A stretch of 47,642 bases of DNA from the IMG/VR virus record IMGVR_UViG_3300034407_003043, positions 1 through 47,642 of that record; one strand, 5' to 3'. Below are positions 1 to 7,892 of this stretch, piece after piece. This DNA is from a virus. The position numbers were made by a program, and so were the translations under genes. A model generated the notes under the pieces. It was not told the DNA's origin. It was given only the letters and a program-made list of their open reading frames with translations, and did no database searches. Numbering within the stretch: position 1 is the stretch's first letter; each line of letters opens with the position of its first letter.

Positions 1-104
1 GTAAGTAGGTTAAGCTCAATGTTACGCTTATTGAACTCATTTTTATGAACTACGAAAGCAGCTTTAATCTGTGCCGGACTAGGGGCAAAGTTAAGGAATT
101 TCAT
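1..104 (-). CDS. Hypothetical protein, 5' part only (gene runs off the window)
   Basis: An ATG at 104 on the minus strand opens a frame that stays open to the window edge (34 codons, beginning MKFLNFAPSPAQIK). It starts two bases after the stop codon of the helicase gene, and a GAGG ribosome-binding site lies in the helicase 3' end, four to five bases before the ATG. The spacing says it is translated as the next gene of the same leftward operon. The visible part shows no recognisable domain. Confidence 0.6.
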   Translation of the reverse strand, partial: MKFLNFAPSPAQIKAAFVVHKNEFNKRNIELNLL

Positions 105-106
105 TT

Positions 107-1414
107 CTACCTCATTAGGAATAAATCAGACGAACACCGAGAGAAGGCCGTATAGAATAGCCTTCTTTTCATATCATCATCATGCCATTTTTCAATAGAA
201 CCTATATCCACATAGACATTCGAAGAAGTAATACCTTGAGCCAAGTGAATGGTTTTAGCGATACTAGGACGTACAAATACGAAGCTGACTTGGGTTTCTC
301 TATGGATACCCCATAATGCAGCCATCCGCTTACCACTAAGTCCTTTACCGCCATCCCCGCTAAGTAGATAAATGAGGGTACGCCCCTCAACCATAAGGGG
401 TGTAGCAATCTTGTTTAGGAAGCGTTCGTATTGGCTACATGACGTATTGATAAGAGACTTAGCATTGTCATGTGCAAACCTAGTGGCAGAGGCACTAGGT
501 AGTTGGTTACACTGTCTCATCCAATGGACTGTAGTATCGTGGTCAGGTGCTACAACAGTATCTATAATTACTTTTTCACCCTTGTTAAACAAAGACAACC
601 CTGCTTTAGCTCTGGTCTGAACAACGTAGTTATTGTAGTCATCAGCTTTCTTACGAGTAGCTGTTAGTATACAGAAGTCAGTATATTCAACAGGTTCTGT
701 ATCTAAGATACGTCTACGCAATTCAGGTTCTAACTGACCAGTACGAATACAGTGAATACCTTTATCAGATTCAGTAGGGATTAAGGACATATAATCCTTT
801 TCCTTATATTCCACCGCAAGTAGTAAGGTGTTAACCAAATCACTCAAGGGGGAATATTGTTTGAATCTAGGGGTTTCATTCAGTGTATAAGTAAGCTCCG
901 TTAAGTCTTCAACAGGTGAATGACTTACACCAACAGGCGGTGTCTGGAATGGGTCACCTATCATTACATAACGAGCATTAGGTAAGTAATAGTCTAGTAA
1001 ATCCAACATTAGTTGGTCTAGTCTAAACGCTTCATCTATGACAATAATCATAGGAGCGAGTGTTATTACCATCTTAGATTTTAAAAAATATCCACATTCC
1101 CTAAACTGCTCAGGGTTAGTATGTACATAACTCTTAGTAGTAGGTGATGCACCTATGAAGGAATGCACAGTTTGTGGGTCTATTGCCAGTCTCTCAGAAG
1201 ATAATATCTTCGTTAAAGAATCACATGCTTGTTTAGTGGTAGCAAGTAGCTTATAGGAACTAGGTTTTTTACTAAGACTAGGTAAAAAACCATTCAGTGT
1301 AGTCCAACTTTTACCCCTACCTGCACCTGCACGTAAGACAAAGTATTTTTCAGAAGTAGGTAACCATTCGGAAAATCTAGTTATTGCCTCTAACTGGCTT
1401 TTAGTAGGGGTCAT
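107..1414 (-). CDS. Dda/RecD-like superfamily 1B DNA helicase
   Basis: A 435-residue protein with the motif order of SF1 helicases. A Q-like motif (TPTKSQLEAI) opens it, followed by Walker A AGAGRGKS at residues 29-36, Walker B IIVIDEAF near 123-130 and motif III GDPFQTPP near 153-160. Motif V (HLAQGITSSNVYVD) and motif VI (YTAFSRC) lie in the last 50 residues. Length and motif order fit T4 Dda-type 5'-3' helicases, which remodel replication forks; N4-like phages carry such a helicase among their replication genes. It follows the VWA gene at a 2-bp gap, so it is probably co-transcribed with it. The helicase assignment is firm. Direction and partner are inferred from the family. Confidence 0.9.
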   Translation of the reverse strand: MTPTKSQLEAITRFSEWLPTSEKYFVLRAGAGRGKSWTTLNGFLPSLSKKPSSYKLLATTKQACDSLTKILSSERLAIDPQTVHSFIGASPTTKSYVHTNPEQFRECGYFLKSKMVITLAPMIIVIDEAFRLDQLMLDLLDYYLPNARYVMIGDPFQTPPVGVSHSPVEDLTELTYTLNETPRFKQYSPLSDLVNTLLLAVEYKEKDYMSLIPTESDKGIHCIRTGQLEPELRRRILDTEPVEYTDFCILTATRKKADDYNNYVVQTRAKAGLSLFNKGEKVIIDTVVAPDHDTTVHWMRQCNQLPSASATRFAHDNAKSLINTSCSQYERFLNKIATPLMVEGRTLIYLLSGDGGKGLSGKRMAALWGIHRETQVSFVFVRPSIAKTIHLAQGITSSNVYVDIGSIEKWHDDDMKRRLFYTAFSRCSSDLFLMR

Positions 1415-1416
1415 TA

Positions 1417-2700
1417 TTATGGGTTTCCTATAATGTCATTGATATAGATTTTCTGACCTATGGTGAACTTGTCGTGATTGGTATCGTAGTTATCATGGAT
1501 TAACCACACCAGTTCACCATCATGACTCCAATTAGTAATAGGGCTATCTTCCATATCAGTAAGGATGAATACGAGTTTATTTTGAGGGGGTACATCTTGG
1601 ATAACACGATTGATATTAGTACCGCCACCAGTGCGGATTTGAAGTCTGTCTAGGTTAGTAGCAGCATCAATAACGAATGTATCAACGTGTCTTTGGTTAT
1701 AGGTGTGTACTGTTACCGGAGCAACTCCATATTTAACAGCAAATTTCAGTACTAATTTGAAAGCATTAACAATCGACTGCTTATCCATAGAACCGGACAC
1801 ATCACAGTATATAACAACGTCATTATGCCATTCTTCAACCTCACCAAATTGTTCTACTTCAGAACGTTGGTGTCTTCCCATGAGAGCCATACCCATAAAC
1901 TCTCTACGTAATATAGAGCGTTGATTGAATACACTATCGTCAGAAGCTTCACCACGTCCGTAGGTCTTTTTAAATAGACGTACAAGACTATCCATAGAAC
2001 TAATATTAGCTAAGTCACTAGATAGGTTAAGTAACTCTTCAGCTTTGGTTGAAGTACCTGCTTTCTTCCCGTTAGAGGGTCTGTTGTTATTGGTTGCAGC
2101 TTCTTTTTCAGCAGCTTCGATAATCTTATCTTTGGCTTCAGCAGCAGCTTGATGCATAGCACCTTGGAGAGCTTGTTTACCTTGACGAGATAGAATTGGG
2201 ATATGGTCTGCATCAGGAGTATCTTTGTCTTCTGGATTAGTAGAGGCAATCCCTGCATACATCTGCTCTGTAGATTGGTTATCCCATTTTTCACGGGGGA
2301 TGGTTTGTTTAAGCCCCTCATGATGTTTTGGGTCACCGGGCAACAGTGGGAAATCTCTATCTAAAAATGACTCGATTGCACAGTCAGCAGCAATGTTAAA
2401 GGCTTTATGGTTTTCACCTTTAACATTCATCATTTCCTTACGAGCAAAGTGCTCAAGGGCTATATGACCCGCTTCATGAAGTAAATCACGTAATGTTCTA
2501 TTCACATCTGTCTTTTGAATAGACTCGATGGTTGGATTGTATAGGAGTTCACCATCAGGACTTACTGCAAATTCAGGAATATGAGTAGCTTCACGCAGAG
2601 TAAGACGACTCAATATACAACCGTAGTAACATGTACTAACTCTACTAATCAGTAGGTCAATACAATGAATGATGTAAGTTCGTTCTTTACTATTGACCAT
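1417..2700 (-). CDS. Metallopeptidase-like / VWA domain protein, partner of the MoxR-type ATPase
   Basis: A 427-residue protein. The N-terminal part holds a zinc-metallopeptidase signature HEAGH (H75, E76, H79), as in the DUF2201 family. The C-terminal third is a von Willebrand A domain with the metal-ion site DVSGS (D300, S302, S304), a GGGT threonine near 361 and FILTDMED near 378-385. An alanine- and lysine-rich linker (about 180-215) joins the halves. The next gene upstream encodes a MoxR-type AAA ATPase, 8 bp away, which is the classic MoxR/VWA pairing used for protein or metal-cofactor remodelling. N4 also has an ATPase followed by a VWA protein. RBS AGAGG precedes the ATG. The substrate in the infected cell is unknown. 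Confidence 0.85.
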   Translation of the reverse strand: MVNSKERTYIIHCIDLLISRVSTCYYGCILSRLTLREATHIPEFAVSPDGELLYNPTIESIQKTDVNRTLRDLLHEAGHIALEHFARKEMMNVKGENHKAFNIAADCAIESFLDRDFPLLPGDPKHHEGLKQTIPREKWDNQSTEQMYAGIASTNPEDKDTPDADHIPILSRQGKQALQGAMHQAAAEAKDKIIEAAEKEAATNNNRPSNGKKAGTSTKAEELLNLSSDLANISSMDSLVRLFKKTYGRGEASDDSVFNQRSILRREFMGMALMGRHQRSEVEQFGEVEEWHNDVVIYCDVSGSMDKQSIVNAFKLVLKFAVKYGVAPVTVHTYNQRHVDTFVIDAATNLDRLQIRTGGGTNINRVIQDVPPQNKLVFILTDMEDSPITNWSHDGELVWLIHDNYDTNHDKFTIGQKIYINDIIGNP

Positions 2701-2708
2701 ACTAACCT

Positions 2709-3791
2709 CTAGAACGGGAGCGTGAATAAGGCTTTAACTTTTTCATGGTTTTGAAGAAAGTTAGAGGATGCTGTGACTTTAGACGCTACAGACATACGTG
2801 CTTCAGGGTCTAATCGTTCAAGGTAGGTAAGCATAGTATCTACCGTGTTTTCGGTAGTTACATTACTAACCAAGAATTGAGATACCTTTAGAATGTCAGC
2901 AGTTGACGTAGGTACTTGAGCTGATTCAGGATTAACCAGTATTTCGTCTAGACCTACACTTGGATTCATCAATGAAGAATGGAAATCAGAACCATTGGTG
3001 TATCCCATGATTGACTGGAAGGTAACCAAGTTATTACGTACTAGGTTAGTCAGAGGTACATTTCGCTTACCTGCTGAGTCCTGTAGACGCTTCATCATGG
3101 TTGATACAGCTTCAAGACAACGCCAAGTAGTAAATGGGGATTCACCATCATGTACTAGCTTAGGGTCAGCTTCTTTTATTTCGTCAGGATTATTCTGTAC
3201 CCAAGCCACTACTGATGGATGCCAGTTCTGACTTTGAATATAGTTTTGGAATTTACTAATACTCTCAACACTCTTGGTTTCAAGTTCAGCAATACCACAA
3301 CGACTACGAATAGCAGATGAAATAGGAACAGCATTAGCACCGGATGATACCTTATTACCCAGTAGAACAATCTTAGCTTTCTCATGTAGTTTGTGAGAGC
3401 CGATAGACTTTTCTAGAAGAATACGTTGAGCAGCTACCTGCATTGATTTAGGACAGTTACCAAACTCTTCAAAGATAATCAGGTGTCCTTTGTAAGGCTT
3501 ACCCGTATCAGGGTTGGTTTCCAGTTTTTCACCGGCCAACGGAAATAAATCACAAGGCAAGTATTCAAACTTACCCTTTTCTTTATTAGGTGTTGCATAG
3601 CCAATAACATCCATTTCATACATAGAATCTAGATAGATAGTATGTACTTGTAGTTGCTTATTCTTAGCGTAACTTACTGCTAACTGGCTTTTACCTTTAC
3701 CTACATCCCCGATAAGGAATGGGCAAAGCTCAGTAGCCATTACGTAATTAAACCAGTTGTGTACTTCTTCGTGTTGGATTTGAGGAATCAT
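2709..3791 (-). CDS. MoxR-type AAA+ ATPase
   Basis: A 360-residue AAA+ protein. Walker A is GDVGKGKS at 28-35, Walker B is LIIFEEF at 104-110, the sensor-1 asparagine is in VLLGNKV near N146, and a candidate arginine finger lies in AIRSRC near 160-165. The helix-2-insert-type segment before Walker B (YATPNKEKGKFEYLP) and the compact size suit the MoxR branch. MoxR ATPases act as chaperones together with VWA-domain proteins, and the next gene encodes just such a protein. GAGAG precedes the ATG. It lies between a coiled-coil protein and the VWA gene with 8-14 bp gaps, so the three look like one transcript. Confidence 0.87.
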   Translation of the reverse strand: MIPQIQHEEVHNWFNYVMATELCPFLIGDVGKGKSQLAVSYAKNKQLQVHTIYLDSMYEMDVIGYATPNKEKGKFEYLPCDLFPLAGEKLETNPDTGKPYKGHLIIFEEFGNCPKSMQVAAQRILLEKSIGSHKLHEKAKIVLLGNKVSSGANAVPISSAIRSRCGIAELETKSVESISKFQNYIQSQNWHPSVVAWVQNNPDEIKEADPKLVHDGESPFTTWRCLEAVSTMMKRLQDSAGKRNVPLTNLVRNNLVTFQSIMGYTNGSDFHSSLMNPSVGLDEILVNPESAQVPTSTADILKVSQFLVSNVTTENTVDTMLTYLERLDPEARMSVASKVTASSNFLQNHEKVKALFTLPF

Positions 3792-3805
3792 AAGGTGCTC
3801 TCTAG

Positions 3806-4120
3806 TTATTCCCAGTGAGTATTGTTGTACTCACGTATTCCCTCGCGAGCAGACTTAGCTTGTATTTGCGTCTGTCCTTCGAGGGATTCTAATTGATGAT
3901 TTAGGGTAGCTATCTTACTAACAAGCTCCCGTTTAGTTTTGGTTACAGCTTTATCTAGCTCAATCGTTGCGTCTTCAATGGTTTCACACCAGATGTAACG
4001 TTTAGTTTCACGGTCACGTTTTTTACCATTCACAATCACAGTCTTATCCGTGATGTGTGCTGTAGGGTCAGTAGTGAACTCAAGCTTAAGTAGCTGTCTA
4101 TCGACTCTGAATAAGAACAT
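3806..4120 (-). CDS. Hypothetical protein with C-terminal coiled coil
   Basis: A 104-residue protein that I do not recognise. The first 55 residues look like a small beta-rich fold (MFLFRVDRQLLKLEF...). Residues 50-95 are charged and helical with coiled-coil character (two-residue-spaced leucines and many Lys/Glu). GGAGA precedes the ATG. It sits one base after the stop of the ClpX-like gene and 14 bp before the MoxR gene, between two AAA+ ATPases, so it may be an adaptor for one of them. That is inference only. Confidence 0.75.
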   Translation of the reverse strand: MFLFRVDRQLLKLEFTTDPTAHITDKTVIVNGKKRDRETKRYIWCETIEDATIELDKAVTKTKRELVSKIATLNHQLESLEGQTQIQAKSAREGIREYNNTHWE

Positions 4121-4121
4121 C

Positions 4122-4979
4122 TTAGTCTCCTAATGATGTTTCAAAACCTAGCTCTGCTTGCAGTGCTTCTAGGTCTTCACCCATATCAGAACCTTCTTCT
4201 AGAATGTATTCAGGGAACACACCATCGAATAGGAAATACTGGTGAATCAAACGAGTGATAAGACGATAGCCAATTACATTGGTTGGGAAGTGTTTACGAA
4301 TTTGTTCAGCAATAGCATCTTGTGCCTTTTCAATGCCTTCTTTATCCAACTTGTGATTATTAGCATAGTTAACAAGTAATTCATCTTTCTTCATTGCTTT
4401 AACCAGTTCATCACACTCAATGCTAGGCAGTTCAATATGTAAGTTTACACGGCCTAACAATTCAGGGTACATACCCATGCCTAGTAACTTTTCAGGGGTA
4501 AGGTTAGTCTCACCCATGAATGCACCTGCAAAGATGAATAGAACATTCTTCGTATTCACCTCATGGTATTTACCGTAGTCAGCAATAACCTGAACTACAC
4601 CCGAAGAGATGATGTGAAGAACTTCTGATTGAACACCAGAACGCTCATCACCTGTAGCCCCATTAGCACCTAGGAATAGTTTATCGAACTCATCAAACAA
4701 GACTACTGTAGGTTTACCTTGTAGCTTCTTGAGGGGTTCTAGGGCTTTGGATAGGGAGTTACCCGAAATACCTTCACGGGTTAGTTGAGCACCGTTGATA
4801 TTTAAGAAAGCCATGGCATGTTTACGACATAGATTTTCTAGGATAAATGATTTACCTGTACCACTCTTACCTGAGATAATGAAGTGAGGACGGATTTTAC
4901 CTTGAGAAGCCATGTAGTTGCTGAGTACCTTATCAACAAACTTTATAGCTGACTCTTGGGATTCGAGTTTACTTGCCAT
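4122..4979 (-). CDS. ClpX-like AAA+ ATPase without zinc-binding domain
   Basis: A 285-residue AAA+ ATPase. Walker A is GKSGTGKS at 37-44 and Walker B is VVLFDEFDK near 92-100. The segment MYPELLGRVNLHIELPS near 172-187 resembles the box VII/arginine-finger region of ClpX (ELxGRxP), and GYRLITRL near 240-250 sits where sensor 2 (GxRxLR) is found. The N-terminal zinc-binding domain of host ClpX is absent and the protein is shorter (host ClpX is about 424 residues). No IGF-type ClpP-docking loop is evident, so it may unfold or remodel proteins without a protease. AAGGA lies about 10 bases before the ATG. Only 17 bp separate its start from the divergent gene at 4997. Confidence 0.85.
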   Translation of the reverse strand: MASKLESQESAIKFVDKVLSNYMASQGKIRPHFIISGKSGTGKSFILENLCRKHAMAFLNINGAQLTREGISGNSLSKALEPLKKLQGKPTVVLFDEFDKLFLGANGATGDERSGVQSEVLHIISSGVVQVIADYGKYHEVNTKNVLFIFAGAFMGETNLTPEKLLGMGMYPELLGRVNLHIELPSIECDELVKAMKKDELLVNYANNHKLDKEGIEKAQDAIAEQIRKHFPTNVIGYRLITRLIHQYFLFDGVFPEYILEEGSDMGEDLEALQAELGFETSLGD

Positions 4980-4996
4980 GGGAGGTTTCCTTAGTT

Positions 4997-5233
4997 ATGG
5001 ATATCGTGTTTTTAGAGCCGGATTTCGACCAAAAAGACAAACCTAGTATCACAAAAGAAATACTACGTTTAGCTTCTGGATTTGGGGGAGTCAGTTCATC
5101 TGAACTAAAAGATACCCTCATCACTTGCGATCAAAGGGTATGTAGTGAGTGCTTTAAAGTACTAAGAGAATCGGGTCAGATTAGTAAGTACTGGTATGCT
5201 ACTCTTGAGGAGTATCGTTGGGTGCAGGGATAG
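4997..5233 (+). CDS. Small winged-helix-like protein, isolated on the plus strand
   Basis: A 78-residue protein starting MDIVFLEPDFDQ. The start at ATG 4997 is preferred because GGGAGG lies about 11 bases upstream; the longer frame would need a TTG. Residues 20-75 (ITKEILRLASGFGGVSSSEL, then CFKVLRESGQI and YWYATLEEYRW) have the helix-turn-helix-wing layout of small DNA-binding proteins and resemble the other winged-helix proteins in this window. It is read opposite to all neighbours, diverging from the ClpX-like gene and overlapping the 3' end of the zinc-binding gene by 35 bp. If it were not real there would be a 219-bp hole in a very tightly packed region. No promoter is obvious in the 17 bp before it. 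Confidence 0.62.
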   Translation: MDIVFLEPDFDQKDKPSITKEILRLASGFGGVSSSELKDTLITCDQRVCSECFKVLRESGQISKYWYATLEEYRWVQG

Positions 5234-5675
5234 TAATCTTGTGTTTAGAACAGCAGTCAAACTCACCTAGTAACGGTTGGTACTGACCTTGTTCATTCTT
5301 AGTTGAGTACTGCTCACCTGCATTTTCACGGATAGCCATAGTGTACTTAGATTTCTCCAGAACACCTCTGGAATCACATTCAGCACAGTGGTAGTAGATA
5401 CCACCGTCAATAACCTTCATAGCATCTTCATAGTAAGAATCCTTACACGAATTACAGATACCCTGACGGATTACTTCTTTGGCTGTGATACGTTTCCATT
5501 CACCGATACCAATACCCTCTTCAGCTAAAGTATCTTTAACTTGTTGGCGTTGGTTTAATGTAGCCATATGTTGATTACCATTAGAGTCAGTAGTTTTATA
5601 GACCATCTGAGCTAATGGAATCTTAGCTGTAACATTGCTACAGTTCAGACACAGAATCGAACGTTGTTTGCTCAT
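5199..5675 (-). CDS. Zinc-ribbon-type hypothetical protein
   Basis: A 158-residue protein with four cysteine clusters: CLNC (residues 9-12), CNSC (about 74-77), CAEC (about 97-100) and CCSKH near the C-terminus. These suggest two zinc-binding knuckle pairs. I do not recognise the family. It overlaps the MazG-like gene upstream by 38 bp, so translation is probably coupled. A GAGAGG lies 12 bases before the ATG, a little far. Its 3' end overlaps the plus-strand winged-helix gene. Confidence 0.75.
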   Translation of the reverse strand: MSKQRSILCLNCSNVTAKIPLAQMVYKTTDSNGNQHMATLNQRQQVKDTLAEEGIGIGEWKRITAKEVIRQGICNSCKDSYYEDAMKVIDGGIYYHCAECDSRGVLEKSKYTMAIRENAGEQYSTKNEQGQYQPLLGEFDCCSKHKITIPAPNDTPQE

Positions 5676-6120
5676 TAGTTGGTAAAGCCTCTCTTACTTT
5701 TGCTGCTGTATAGCAGGTAGGTTTAATTACTTTGTTTTCAGAAGGTGAGTATAGACGGTAGAAACCATCACCTATGTCTACAGCTTCTGCATCAAAGTAA
5801 CGCTCTCGTGCAATGGTAATCTCTTTACCAAGTTCGTCTTTAGGAACACGTTTAGACATGTTACTAATATGAAGTAAGTCCATACCCATATCCACGTCAA
5901 CACCCATACCACGTAGCTGTTGGCTAGTAGCATAGATAACATCAAGCAGCTCTTTTACCGCAGGTTCAGTTAGGAAGGTATTTAATTGAGTTTCCTCATA
6001 CGCTTCTTGTGCTTCAGCAGCAGCAAAGTTAGCAGCTTTCCTCACGTTATCAGGGGTGATACGAACAACCTCAACACCGTATTGTGTGTTGAACTCATCC
6101 ATCATTTTGTTCAGAGACAT
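5638..6120 (-). CDS. MazG-like nucleotide pyrophosphohydrolase
   Basis: A 160-residue all-alpha protein with the all-alpha NTP-PPase signature: the helix EAQEAYEE (residues 36-43) supplies EExxE-like metal ligands, and ELLDVIYATSQQL (57-69) supplies the downstream ExxD pair. The segment MDLLHISNMSKRV and the late KVIKPTCYTAAKVREAL match what many phage phosphoribosyl-ATP-pyrophosphatase-like proteins show (HxxNMSK and a final K-x-P-x-x-Y element). Such enzymes hydrolyse NTPs or dNTPs, or in phage may clear alarmones or non-canonical nucleotides. RBS AAGGA precedes the ATG. The exact substrate cannot be read from sequence. Confidence 0.8.
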   Translation of the reverse strand: MSLNKMMDEFNTQYGVEVVRITPDNVRKAANFAAAEAQEAYEETQLNTFLTEPAVKELLDVIYATSQQLRGMGVDVDMGMDLLHISNMSKRVPKDELGKEITIARERYFDAEAVDIGDGFYRLYSPSENKVIKPTCYTAAKVREALPTNEQTTFDSVSEL

Positions 6121-6348
6121 TTACTTTTCCTTAACTTGATAAGCAATATTGAATGCACCAATAACCACAAGAATGAGGTCATAGGGTGAACAATAAGCTA
6201 GGTTTGTGATAGGTAACCAAGAGGAGTAATCCTCATTAAAGCGTAGGTTAACTTCCTTGGTATTAATGTCAAATGAGAAATAGGATTCCCAATCTGCCGG
6301 AATTGCTTTGAAAGCAATTAGCAGTGATTTACGTAGTTCTTGAGTCAT
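6121..6348 (-). CDS. Hypothetical protein with hydrophobic C-terminus
   Basis: A 75-residue protein (MTQELRKSLLIAF...). I chose the ATG at 6348 over one at 6381 because GGGGGT lies 7-8 bases before it, while the upstream ATG overlaps the rIIB stop and lacks a ribosome-binding site. The last third (PYDLILVVIGAFNIAYQV) could be a membrane segment. It follows rIIB and abuts the MazG-like gene. The family is not recognised. Confidence 0.65.
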   Translation of the reverse strand: MTQELRKSLLIAFKAIPADWESYFSFDINTKEVNLRFNEDYSSWLPITNLAYCSPYDLILVVIGAFNIAYQVKEK

Positions 6349-6380
6349 AAGAATACCCCCTATTACTAGAGGGTTCTCCA

Positions 6381-7892
6381 TTATTTTTTGGTGAGTACTT
6401 TAACGAAGTCTTCAGATACCCCAAGAACACTCCAACCTTTTTTAGCTTTCTTCTTGATAGCTACTACTAAATCAATATCTTTCTGAGACAGTTCAGTTGG
6501 TTTTTTACCTTTCAACACACTGTGAATCTGGTCACGCGTGGTAGGTTTCTTAGGAGCTTTCTTAGCTTTGGTAGTCTTAGAGGGTGATTTCTTAGCTACT
6601 TTCTTCTTAGGCTTGGTTACAGCTTTAGGTTTCTTAGCCGTATCTTCGATACTCTTAGGGTCAGTAACTAATTCTTTATTGGATGCACTAGAGACATCTT
6701 CTAAAGTAACTGCTTTGCTTGTAGAAGTATTACTGGCTAATGGGTTAACAGGTGCATCGGTTAAATCGGAATAGACAATATCAGTACCTCTACTACCTTT
6801 AATAAGCGTATGCTTACTCGGAGCAGGGTATAGATTATTAATAGCCTTTCCTAAAATCTCAGTACCCCCTGAAGCAGTAGTTATTGGTTTATCTGATTTT
6901 AAGACCGAATACATTTCAGGAGTTAATTCCTCCAAGATATGATACTTAGTTACACGTATTTTACTGCCTGTACCTTCGGGTACAGCAATAACATCCACAG
7001 GGTCTAAGTAACATATCACACAGGTATCACATCTGAAGCTACTTAGATAACCACGTCTAGCAAGGTGTAGTCCGTTAGAACAGTCTCTACGTCTATCAGG
7101 GTCAACGTTAGCAATAGGGGTTTCTACTAAAGAACCTATCTCTTGTTTTACCCTACCTGTATGTGCATCAACGAATACCCCATCTCTCGTATTCAAAGCC
7201 TTGTAGACAATGATACGACCATCATTAGAGATAGGTAGTTCAGCTCTTTCAAGAAATACCATGAGGTCTTCCACAGAGTGTCTACGTTCATCTACAACGG
7301 TAGCCAGACGTTTAAGCATATTATCTAGACCCTCTTGAGAGCCTAGGTTGTTGCTTGCTTTCACGTAGTTACTAAGACGTTGGGCATCAGGGATTAACTT
7401 ACCATCAACCAAGGCAACGATAGTATCTTCCTTGTCTTCTTGGTCGTTAATATGATTATCCTCAGTCATGGACACTTCTTTAGCCACGTGCTTAGTTATG
7501 TCAAAGGAGTCATCTGAAGCAGATACAGCATGTTTCATTACTTCATCTAAACCTGAATCCGGCTTCTGAACTGTAAACTCAGTAGTACCTACTTCTGTTG
7601 GTTCAGCCACAGTAGGAGTAGAGGAGAAGATTTCAGCTAGTTTCTTCTTAGCAATACTAAAGAATTTAACTACCTTAGATTTCTCTTCATACTTCTTGTA
7701 TTGGTTCTCTTCAGACGGGGGTGTCAGGTCACCAATAAAATACCCATTCTGTTGAATCTCAGGTATTACTTTTTCAACAATAAGGGGTACTAGTTCAGTG
7801 CCTTGTTTAAATGATAAGGAAGTACCATCTTCCTTATACAAAGTAATACGGTGTGTATCGACTACAGCACCAATTAACTTTACGTTTTTCAT
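6381..7892 (-). CDS. rIIB: rIIB-like protein
   Basis: A 503-residue protein. Central residues about 190-345 carry the rIIB core: SVEDLMVFLERAELPIS, then GRIIVYKAL and the cysteine/histidine-containing segment RRDCSNGLHLARRGYLSSF, ending in DVIAVPEGTGSKIRVTKY. The N-terminal 60 residues and a long lysine/alanine/proline-rich tail (about 420-475) are extra compared with T4 rIIB (about 312 residues). The start overlaps the rIIA stop by ATGA, so translation is coupled. rII proteins of T-even phages protect against prophage-encoded exclusion; N4-like phages also carry rIIA/rIIB homologues. Mechanism here is inferred. Confidence 0.88.
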   Translation of the reverse strand: MKNVKLIGAVVDTHRITLYKEDGTSLSFKQGTELVPLIVEKVIPEIQQNGYFIGDLTPPSEENQYKKYEEKSKVVKFFSIAKKKLAEIFSSTPTVAEPTEVGTTEFTVQKPDSGLDEVMKHAVSASDDSFDITKHVAKEVSMTEDNHINDQEDKEDTIVALVDGKLIPDAQRLSNYVKASNNLGSQEGLDNMLKRLATVVDERRHSVEDLMVFLERAELPISNDGRIIVYKALNTRDGVFVDAHTGRVKQEIGSLVETPIANVDPDRRRDCSNGLHLARRGYLSSFRCDTCVICYLDPVDVIAVPEGTGSKIRVTKYHILEELTPEMYSVLKSDKPITTASGGTEILGKAINNLYPAPSKHTLIKGSRGTDIVYSDLTDAPVNPLASNTSTSKAVTLEDVSSASNKELVTDPKSIEDTAKKPKAVTKPKKKVAKKSPSKTTKAKKAPKKPTTRDQIHSVLKGKKPTELSQKDIDLVVAIKKKAKKGWSVLGVSEDFVKVLTKK

